Shown: piece by piece, positions 20,462 to 26,520 of the stretch
Layout: each line of letters starts with the position of its first letter
Position numbering within the stretch: the stretch's first letter is position 1
Virus record (IMG/VR): IMGVR_UViG_3300036790_000525
Coordinates: 1 to 26,520 of that record
Source of the DNA: a virus
DNA: 26,520 bases
Reading direction: 5' to 3' (one strand)
The notes under the pieces: generated by a model
Told to the model about the DNA's origin: nothing
Database searches by the model: none
What the model saw: the letters and a program-made list of their open reading frames with translations, nothing else
Position numbers and translations under genes: made by a program

Positions 20462-20700
20462 TGGCCACGGAAACCGCCGGCCAAACCGTCTCGCACGCCG
20501 ACCTGGTCCGCGCCCGCGCCGCCGGCGAGCTGGCCGCGCTCGGCGAGGAGCTGGTCGAGCTGTCGCACCGCGCCGGCGGCCAGGCCGTGCTGGCCGAGCG
20601 CGCCGGCCAGCGCGACGAGAAGCTGAAGCAGGAAGCTCGCTCCGCCGCCTTTCTCGAAGCCGGCACCCGCGTCGTCGAGCTGTCGCGGAGGCTGGGCTGA
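20461..20700 (+). CDS. hypothetical helical protein, 79 aa
   Basis: MATETAGQTVSHADLVRARAAGELAALGEELVELSHRAGG..., almost all helix with heptad-like leucines and glutamates. TGATG overlap at both ends with its neighbours. Unknown function. Confidence 0.7.
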   Translation: MATETAGQTVSHADLVRARAAGELAALGEELVELSHRAGGQAVLAERAGQRDEKLKQEARSAAFLEAGTRVVELSRRLG

Positions 20701-21041
20701 TGCCCCGCCGCATCCCCATCGCCGCCGCGCGGGAGTTGGCCAAGCAGCTCGGGCTTCGCCAGGTGATCCTGCTGGCGTGGGATGGCGAGCGCACCCACGT
20801 CGTCACCTACGGCAAGACCGTCGAGGACTGCGACCAGGCCGCGCAGGGCGGCGACAAGCTCAAGGCCGCGTTGGGCTGGCCGGAAAGCCTCAACGCCATC
20901 CCCTCGCGGGTGAAGGCGCTGCAGGCCAAGGTCGACCGCCTCGAAGCGGCGATCAGCTGGGCGTTGGGCGAGGGCGACAAGGGCCTGGACCGCAAGGCCT
21001 CGGGCCTGTTCGTGCACCTGGCGAAGGCGCTGGAGGCGTGA
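20700..21041 (+). CDS. hypothetical phage protein, 113 aa
   Basis: MPRRIPIAAARELAKQLGLRQVILLAWDGERTHVVTYGKTVEDCDQAAQGGDKLK: an alpha-beta start reminiscent of a common small phage protein (LA-x-Q-L-G-x-x-Q-V-I then H-V-V-T-Y-G-K), followed by KVDRLEAAISWALGE as a coil. Unknown biochemical role. Start TGATG-coupled, stop overlaps the methylase GTG (GTGA). Confidence 0.75.
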   Translation: MPRRIPIAAARELAKQLGLRQVILLAWDGERTHVVTYGKTVEDCDQAAQGGDKLKAALGWPESLNAIPSRVKALQAKVDRLEAAISWALGEGDKGLDRKASGLFVHLAKALEA

Positions 21042-22033
21042 GCGGGCCGACGCGGCCAGCGCTGCGCTACATGGGCGGCAAGTGGCGGCTGGCGCCGAAG
21101 ATCATCGAGCACTTTGCGCCGCACCGGACCTACGTCGAGCCGTTCGGCGGCGCCGCCTCGGTGCTGCTGCGCAAGGGGCGCGCCTTCCAGGAGATCTACA
21201 ACGACCTCGACGGCGAGATCGTCAACCTGTTCCGGGTGCTGCGCGATGCGGCGACGGCGGCCGAGCTGGCGCGCCAGGTGGCGCTGACGCCGTGGGCGCG
21301 CGAGGAGTTCGAGCTCAGCTATCATCTGCCGGCCGAGAGCCCGGTGGAGATGGCGCGACGCACCATGGCGCGCAGCTTCATGGGCTTCGGCTCGACAGCC
21401 GTGGCGCTGCGCCGGCGCACGGGGTTTCGCGCCGGCAGCGGCCGGAATGGCAAGCATCCGGCCCGCGACTGGATGGGCATGCCGGCGGCGATCGGCGCGC
21501 TCGCCGAGCGCCTGGCCGGTGTGGTGATCGAGCATCGGCCGGCGCTGCAGGTGATGGCGGCCAGCGACGATCCCGCCACCCTGATCTACGCCGACCCTCC
21601 CTACGTGCATGCCACCCGCAGCCCCAAGCGCATCTTCGGGGAGCTCGAGCACGCCTACGCGCACGAGATGACCGACGCCGACCACCAGGCGCTGCTGGCG
21701 TGGCTGGACGGCTGCCTGAGCATGGTGGTGCTGTCCGGCTACCGCTCGCCGCTCTACGACGCGGCGCTGCAGGGCTGGCGGCGCATCGACCTGGCGGCGC
21801 TGGCCGACGGCGCGCGGCCTCGCATCGAGTGCCTGTGGCTGAACCGCGCCGCCTGCGCCGGCCTGGGCGACCTGTTCCAGCGCGAGGCGGCTCTCCGCTG
21901 GGCGCTGGGCGAGGGCGTTGACGTTCCCTCGGAGCGGCTCGATGCGGCTGTCGCTGACTTCGCCGCGCGCGTCCGGCCGCAACCAGAGTGGTGGCGCAAC
22001 CGCCTGCGCGAGCTGGCGGGGCTCGACCCGTGA
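21038..22033 (+). CDS. dam: D12-class N6-adenine DNA methyltransferase
   Basis: 331 residues. YMGGKWRLAPKIIEH (SAM-binding start) near 11-25, TYVEPFGGAASVLL at 31-44 (FxGxG-type motif I), IYADPPYVHATRSPK near 183-197 with the catalytic DPPY at 186-189, C-terminal target-recognition helices. Product: N6-methyladenine on a specific short sequence; the target cannot be told from sequence alone. Phage Dam-type enzymes protect DNA from host restriction and may time replication or transcription. GTG start coupled by overlap on both sides. Confidence 0.93.
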   Translation: MSGPTRPALRYMGGKWRLAPKIIEHFAPHRTYVEPFGGAASVLLRKGRAFQEIYNDLDGEIVNLFRVLRDAATAAELARQVALTPWAREEFELSYHLPAESPVEMARRTMARSFMGFGSTAVALRRRTGFRAGSGRNGKHPARDWMGMPAAIGALAERLAGVVIEHRPALQVMAASDDPATLIYADPPYVHATRSPKRIFGELEHAYAHEMTDADHQALLAWLDGCLSMVVLSGYRSPLYDAALQGWRRIDLAALADGARPRIECLWLNRAACAGLGDLFQREAALRWALGEGVDVPSERLDAAVADFAARVRPQPEWWRNRLRELAGLDP

Positions 22034-23823
22034 CCCGCGCCCAGGCCTTCCACTTCGGCGGGGTGATGATCGACCCGATCGCCTTCGCCAGCCAGGGAAA
22101 CGCGATCCTCGGCATCCGCGACAGCGGCAAGACCTACACGGCGATGGAGTTGGCCGAGAACCTCTATGAGGCGAGCATCCCGTTCACCGCCTTCGACCCG
22201 ATCGGCATCTGGCGCTTCCTGCGCGCGCCGGGGCCCGGCAAGGGCGGCCGCGGCTATCCGGTCGTCGTCGCCGGCGGCGCCGAGGGCGACCTGCCGCTGA
22301 CGCCGGAGTCGGCCCCGGCGATCGTCGAGGCGGCGATGCGGTCGGGCGTCAGCCTGGTGATCGACCTGTTCGACATCAACCTCTCCAAGACCCAGTGGCG
22401 GGCCATCGTGCGCGACTCGGTGAAGGCGCTGCTGCACGGCAACCGCGACCACGGCCTGCGCCACGTCTTCCTGGAGGAGGCCGCCGAGTTCATCCCCCAG
22501 AAGCCGACCGACTGGCTGGTCTACGCCGAGCTGGAGAAGCTGGCGCGGATGGGCGGCAACTGCGGCCTCGGCTTCACCCTGATCAACCAGCGCTCGCAGG
22601 AGGTGGCCAAGGCGATCCTGGAGCTTTGCGACAACGTCTTCCTGCACCGCCAGCGCGGCAAGAACGCCCTGGAGAACCTCGACAAGTGGCTGCTGGCCGC
22701 CGGCGAGGCCGAGCGCAAGGCGATCATGGCCTCGCTGCCGGACATGCCGCAGGGCGATTGCTGGGCCTGGCTGGGCGGCGACGATCCCAAGCCGCCGCAG
22801 CTGATCCACGTGCCGCCGAAGCGCTCGCTGCATCCGGACCGGCGCCAGCTGCACGGCGCCAACGCCGTGCGCCCCACCCTGCCCGCGGCCGAGGTCGCCG
22901 ACATCAGCCGCTTCGTCGCGCGGATGAAGCTGGAGCTGCACGCGGCCGAGACGGCCGCGGCCGAGGCGGTGCGCACTCAGCTCGCAAAGCCGCCGGCGCC
23001 GATTTCGGCCGAGCAAAAGGCCGAGCTGGGCTGGTTCACCCAATCCGACATCGAGGCGGCCGAGCGGCGCGGCTACGAGCTCGGCCAGGCCGAGGCGGCC
23101 GCCAAGTTCGCCGAGGGCCTTCGCACCCTCGCAAGCGGCGCGGAGCTGCTCAAGGCGGCCACGGCCGACCTGCGGGCCGACATCGAGGAATTGGCGTCGC
23201 AGCCGACGCGCCCGGCTGTCGCGCCATACCGCTCGCCGCGCGTAGCCCGTGAGGCCGAAGGGCTCCCGGCGCTGGACGTGGTGCTCGCGCCCGCACCGGC
23301 GTCGGATGAGGCGGACCGGCCGCGGGCGAGCCGCGCGGCGCTGACGCCGACGCAGCTGACCCTGCTGAAGTCGCTCCGCTGGTGGCGAGCGATGGGCCAC
23401 CCGGCCGTCAGCCGCCGGCAGCTCGCGGCGATCGCGGGGCTGAAGAACGGCTCAAGCCACCTGCGCGGCCGCCTGGCCGAGCTGTCGGCCGCCGGCCTGG
23501 TCGAATACCCGTCGCCCGGCGACGTCGCCTTGACGCCGGCGGGCGCGGACGCAGCGCCGGCGCCGGACATGCAGCACACCCTTGTAGACTCGATCCGCGC
23601 CATCCTGACGCCGACGCAGCTGCAGCTGTTCGAGGTCCTGCGCGGGCGGCGGGAGGGCATCAGCCGCGATGATCTGGCAGACGCCGCAGCTCTGACGCCC
23701 GGCTCCTCACATCTTCGCGCGCGCCTGGCCGAGCTGTCGGCGCACGAGCTGGTCGAGTACCCGAAGCCGGGCTTTGTCCGGCTGCAGGATTGGGTGGTCG
23801 AGCCACAGGGCGGTCGCGCATGA
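22030..23823 (+). CDS. HerA/FtsK-like ATPase with two C-terminal winged helices
   Basis: 597 residues. Walker A GIRDSGKT at 28-35, Walker B HVFLEEA at about 145-151 (E149/E150), and LINQRSQEVAK near 184-194 as the sensor-like arginine region, the layout of HerA/VirD4-type hexameric ATPases that pump or remodel DNA. A helical linker (about 290-390) follows. Then two near-copies of a winged helix: LTPTQLTLLKSL to LRGRLAELSAAGLVEYP (about 437-500), and LTPTQLQLFEVL to LRARLAELSAHELVEYP (about 525-587). The duplication suggests DNA recognition by the C-terminus. No NurA partner nuclease is visible. Substrate not known. Confidence 0.85.
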   Translation: MTRAQAFHFGGVMIDPIAFASQGNAILGIRDSGKTYTAMELAENLYEASIPFTAFDPIGIWRFLRAPGPGKGGRGYPVVVAGGAEGDLPLTPESAPAIVEAAMRSGVSLVIDLFDINLSKTQWRAIVRDSVKALLHGNRDHGLRHVFLEEAAEFIPQKPTDWLVYAELEKLARMGGNCGLGFTLINQRSQEVAKAILELCDNVFLHRQRGKNALENLDKWLLAAGEAERKAIMASLPDMPQGDCWAWLGGDDPKPPQLIHVPPKRSLHPDRRQLHGANAVRPTLPAAEVADISRFVARMKLELHAAETAAAEAVRTQLAKPPAPISAEQKAELGWFTQSDIEAAERRGYELGQAEAAAKFAEGLRTLASGAELLKAATADLRADIEELASQPTRPAVAPYRSPRVAREAEGLPALDVVLAPAPASDEADRPRASRAALTPTQLTLLKSLRWWRAMGHPAVSRRQLAAIAGLKNGSSHLRGRLAELSAAGLVEYPSPGDVALTPAGADAAPAPDMQHTLVDSIRAILTPTQLQLFEVLRGRREGISRDDLADAAALTPGSSHLRARLAELSAHELVEYPKPGFVRLQDWVVEPQGGRA

Positions 23824-24110
23824 GCGCCTTCGACATCATCCAGCTTGCCTTCGCGCTGGCCGAGCTACGAGCGTGCGCCGAGTACCAGACTTGCGGCGGC
23901 TGCGGCTGGGAGGCCGACATGGCGCCGACCTGCCGGCGCTGCGCCCACTGGAGCCAGTGGCTCGGCAGCACCGGCGACTGCCTGGTCTATGCCGACAAGC
24001 GCCGCGCCGCGCTGCTTGCCGCCGACGCGGACCCGGCCGCGTGGCCCGTGGTTCCGGCGAGGATGACCGCCAGCGACGACACCTGCGACGACTGGGAGAG
24101 CGCCGCGTGA
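23820..24110 (+). CDS. cysteine-rich small protein, 96 aa
   Basis: N-terminal helix MSAFDIIQLAFALAELRACA, then CGGCGWEADMAPTCRRCAHW and a further cysteine (GDCLVY), probably a zinc-binding knuckle. The tail is acidic (DDTCDDWESAA). Starts by ATGA overlap with the ATPase, ends by GTGA overlap. Unknown function. Confidence 0.75.
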   Translation: MSAFDIIQLAFALAELRACAEYQTCGGCGWEADMAPTCRRCAHWSQWLGSTGDCLVYADKRRAALLAADADPAAWPVVPARMTASDDTCDDWESAA

Positions 24111-24241
24111 AGCCGCGCCCGCCCGAGCCCGCGCCGAAGCCGCCGCCGTCGCCGGCGGTGCTGGAACTGGCGCGGGCGATCGGGCGCCTGGCGGCGGCCG
24201 AGCAGGTGCGGCTTGCGTCGAAGGCGCCGGCGCAGCGATGA
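24107..24241 (+). CDS. short proline-rich protein, 44 aa
   Basis: GTG start; MKPRPPEPAPKPPPSPAVLEL, then an Ala/Arg helix (LARAIGRLAAAEQVRLASKA). Overlaps its neighbours at both ends (GTGA, ATGA). Too short to classify. Confidence 0.55.
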   Translation: MKPRPPEPAPKPPPSPAVLELARAIGRLAAAEQVRLASKAPAQR

Positions 24242-24486
24242 TCCGGGCGCAGCAGCTATCGGGAGGGCTGATGGCCCGCCGCAAGCGGCCTCGGCCGCCG
24301 TCCGTCACCCAGATCGAGATCACGGCGCCGGTGCGCGCCTTCGTCGCCCACATGGTCCCGCCCGACGTGCGGATCGTCAGCCTCGGCTTCACCGGCCCCT
24401 ACGAGCTGACCGTCGGCTACATCAACTCCGCCGGGGAGCACGTGCTCTGCAAGTGGATCGCAGTCGAAGATCGGATCATGGACTGA
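24238..24486 (+). CDS. hypothetical protein, 82 aa
   Basis: MIRAQQLSGGLMARRKRPRP, then a beta-rich core (TQIEITAPVRAFVAHMV, VRIVSLGFTGPYELTVGYINSAG, HVLCKWIAVEDRIMD). The ATG at 24238 overlaps the upstream stop; ATG at 24271 has GGGAGGG four bases upstream and could be the true start, giving 71 residues. Unknown function. Confidence 0.65.
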   Translation: MIRAQQLSGGLMARRKRPRPPSVTQIEITAPVRAFVAHMVPPDVRIVSLGFTGPYELTVGYINSAGEHVLCKWIAVEDRIMD

Positions 24487-24734
24487 TGCGCTTCATGTGC
24501 CCGTACTGCGGCGCTCTCAAGGACCGCCTGCGACTGGCGGGGGCCATCGATCACGATGGCCCGCCGCTGGCCTTCGTGGTTTGCAACAATTGCTTGGGAA
24601 CCATCGCGTTCGCGCCGAACGGCGATCCCGCGACAGTGCGTATGGCGACCGACGAAGAGCTGGCGGAGATCGTCGCAACCAAACTCGGGAAGCATTCGTT
24701 CGAGCACGCGCTGCTTAAAAGGGCCGGCGCCTGA
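24486..24734 (+). CDS. zinc-ribbon-like small protein, 82 aa
   Basis: MRFMCPYCGALKDRLRLAG, then VVCNNCLGTIAF: CxxC pairs at about residues 5-8 and 34-37, the arrangement of a compact zinc ribbon, followed by an acidic helix (ATDEELAEIVATKLG) and a basic end. TGATG overlap with the genes on both sides. Unknown target. Confidence 0.7.
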   Translation: MRFMCPYCGALKDRLRLAGAIDHDGPPLAFVVCNNCLGTIAFAPNGDPATVRMATDEELAEIVATKLGKHSFEHALLKRAGA

Positions 24735-26356
24735 TGCGCGCCGCCCTCTACGCCCGCTACTCGGACGACCTGCAGCGGCCGGCGTCGATCGTCGACCAGG
24801 TGGCGCTTTGCCGGCGCGTCGCCGAGCAGATCGGCGCCGAAGTGGTGGAGATCTACACCGACGCGGCGATCAGCGGCTTCGCGTCGGCCAACCGGCCGGG
24901 GCTCCTGGCGCTGCTCGAGGCGGCCCATCGGCGCCAGTTCGACGTGGTCATCGCCGAGGCGATCGACCGGCTGTCGCGCGGCGGCTCGGGCGCCTGGTCG
25001 ATCTACGAGGACATGCAGACGCTCGGCATCGAGATCGTCACGGCCGAGGAGCAGACCGTCGACGAGATGAAGGTCGGCAGCAAGGCGATGTTCAGCGCCA
25101 TGTTCCTCAAGGGCCTGGCCGCCAAGACCCGCCGGGGCCTCGCCGGCGTCGCCCGCGAGGGCCGCCACGCCGGCGGCCGCGTCTACGGCTACAAGCGGGT
25201 GATCGGCTTCGACGCCGCCGGCGAGCCGATCCGCGGCCGCATCGAGATCGAGGAGGCGGAGGCCGAGGTCGTGCGGCGGATCTTCCGCGAGTACGTCGCC
25301 GGCGCGTCGCCGCGGGCGATCGCCGCCCGGCTGAACGCCGAGGGCGTGCCCGGCCCGCGCGGCGGCCCCTGGAACGCCTCGACCATCAACGGCAACGCCG
25401 CGCGCGGCAACGGCGTCCTGCACAACCAGCTCTACAGCGGCTGGATCGTCTGGGGCCGGCAGACCTGGGTGAAGGACCGCCGCACCGGCAAGCGGCGCTC
25501 GCGCAAGGCCGACCCGGCGAACGCCGTGCGCACCCGCGTGCCGGAGCTGCAGATCGTCGACGACCCGCTGTGGGCAGCCGCGCAGGCCGCCTATGCGCAG
25601 GCATCGGCCGGGCCGATGCCCTCCGCGGCCAGGCGCCCGAAGCACCTGCTGTCGGGCCTGGTCCGCTGCGGCGTCTGCGACGGCGCCATGACCATGCAGG
25701 GTCCGGACCGGCGCTTCGTCTGCATCACCCGCAAGGAGCGCGGGATCGCCGGCTGCAGCAACGGTCGCACCGCCAAGGCGCCCGACATCGAGGCGCGGAT
25801 CCTGGTGGTGCTGCGCGAGGAGCTGCTGCACCCGGCGGCGATCGCCGCGGCCGTCGAGGCCTACCGCGCCCACGCTGACGCCGCCCGCCACGCCAGCCAG
25901 CGCCGGCGCAGCGAGCTGGAGCGCGAGCTGGGCGAGGCCAAGCGCCGCGCTGCACGCCTGGTCGACCAGCTGGCCGACGGCGCGGTCACCGGCCGGGCGA
26001 TCGCCGACCGCCTGGCCGAGCTGGAGGCGAGGCGCGCGGAACTGGAGGGCGACCTGGCGCGCCTCGAGGCGGCCGCGGCCGGGCAGCTCAGGGTGCTGCA
26101 CCCGCGCGCGGCAGAGTTCTATCGGGAGAAGGTGGAGGCGCTGAAGGCCGCGCTCGAGGCGAGCGGGCCGGATGGCCTGGAGCGGGACGAAGCCCGCCAG
26201 GCGTTCCGCCAGGTCGTGCGCGCCGTCATGGTCTACCCGCTGGCTGAGCGGGGACAGTACGAGCTGGCGATTGCAGGTGATTTGGCCGACCTCCTCCGGC
26301 TCTCGCCGGAGGGGCCTGCTTCGCTTGCGGCTTCCCCCCGGTACTTAGGGGGAAGT

Positions 26357-26371
<15 letters not shown>
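24734..26371 (+). CDS. int: large serine recombinase (phage integrase)
   Basis: 545 residues. Catalytic N-terminal domain about 1-145: ALYARYSDD with nucleophile S10, R8, then SANRPGLLALL (R54) and AIDRLSRGG (D78, R79). Recombinase domain about 145-290 (GGRVYGYKRVIGFD). Zinc ribbon about 305-345 (LVRCGVCDGAM, CSNG). Coiled coil about 385-460 (RRRSELERELGEAKRRAARLVDQL). C-terminal tail short. Length is usual for the class. Start TGATG-coupled to the previous gene, which is unusual for an integrase since it ties expression to the early operon. The last codons and the stop fall inside the tRNA gene, so the attachment site overlaps the coding end. Confidence 0.94.
26293..26312. repeat. inverted repeat near the integrase 3' end
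   Basis: CCTCCGGC (26293-26300), TCTC, GCCGGAGG (26305-26312): perfect 8-base arms. Followed by a second repeat CTTCCCCC (26331-26338) and GGGGGAAG (26348-26355). Both lie within the last codons of the integrase, about 5-65 bases before the tRNA. They may be part of the attachment site or a terminator for the early operon. Confidence 0.45.
26331..26355. repeat. second inverted repeat next to the tRNA 3' end
   Basis: CTTCCCCC and GGGGGAAG, arms of 8 with a 9-base spacer, ending two bases from the tRNA CCA position (26357). Confidence 0.45.
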
Positions 26372-26433
<62 letters not shown>

Positions 26434-26520
26434 GCAACCGCAAGGCCGGCTTCGGGGCCGGCAAAGGATACGTGAAGAAGGGTCGGACAGATCCGTAAGT
26501 AAACGACATCCTCTTGGCAG
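26434..26520. other. host upstream region of the tRNA
   Basis: 87 bases 5' of the tRNA. The repeated GCCGGC around TTCGGG (about 26445-26462) could form a small hairpin. No gene seen. Presumably the tRNA promoter region. Confidence 0.4.

Overview
This looks like one end of an integrated HK97-type tailed phage (prophage) in a GC-rich alphaproteobacterium, plausibly a Caulobacterales-like host. The host guess rests on base composition and protein style only; no search was run. The right edge is an initiator tRNA-Met gene on the minus strand. A large serine integrase ends inside the tRNA 3' end, so this is the likely attachment site. The left edge cuts through the major capsid gene, so tail and lysis genes presumably lie outside the window.

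Layout from left to right: (1) 1-9164, minus strand: head and packaging operon, read from the right as a small protein, a tyrosine recombinase, three unknown proteins, an HNH nuclease, small and large terminase, a small membrane protein, portal, three small proteins, prohead protease and major capsid (partial). (2) 9165-10950: a patch of small genes on alternating strands, separated by hairpins, with the look of a moron or cargo cassette. (3) 11041-15527, minus strand: zinc-ribbon protein, small proteins, a CII-like regulator, a replication-organiser-like protein, a possible helicase loader, a YkgJ-like cysteine-cluster protein and a 237-residue unknown. DnaA-box-like sites sit in the gap at 11755-11835. 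(4) 15524-16955: the immunity switch. A Cro-like gene on the minus strand and a CI-like gene on the plus strand diverge around a palindromic operator. The CI-like gene is followed by a membrane-anchored coiled-coil BRCT protein. A second promoter-like element with two more copies of the operator faces right. (5) 17060-26371, plus strand: a 16-gene early operon in which all 15 junctions overlap by 1 or 4 bases. It holds a ParB-like protein, a membrane micropeptide, an HNH nuclease, a D12-class adenine methylase, a HerA/FtsK-like ATPase with two C-terminal winged helices, cysteine-rich small proteins and the serine integrase.

How it may work: in the lysogen the CI-like protein would occupy the shared palindromes (GTTTGGA-N3-TCCAAAC) and silence two outward promoters, one for regulation and replication, the other for methylation, ATPase and integrase. 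The BRCT gene sits between repressor and rightward promoter, the position of rex genes in lambda, and is the best candidate for an undescribed lysogenic function. Other points worth a look are a 12-C tract whose one-base contraction restores gene overlap with a 29-residue ORF, a structured leader in front of the translationally coupled early operon, a GHNGGPPLDD-plus-acidic insertion in the terminase nuclease domain, and the integrase/tRNA overlap with an unusual C at tRNA position 73.
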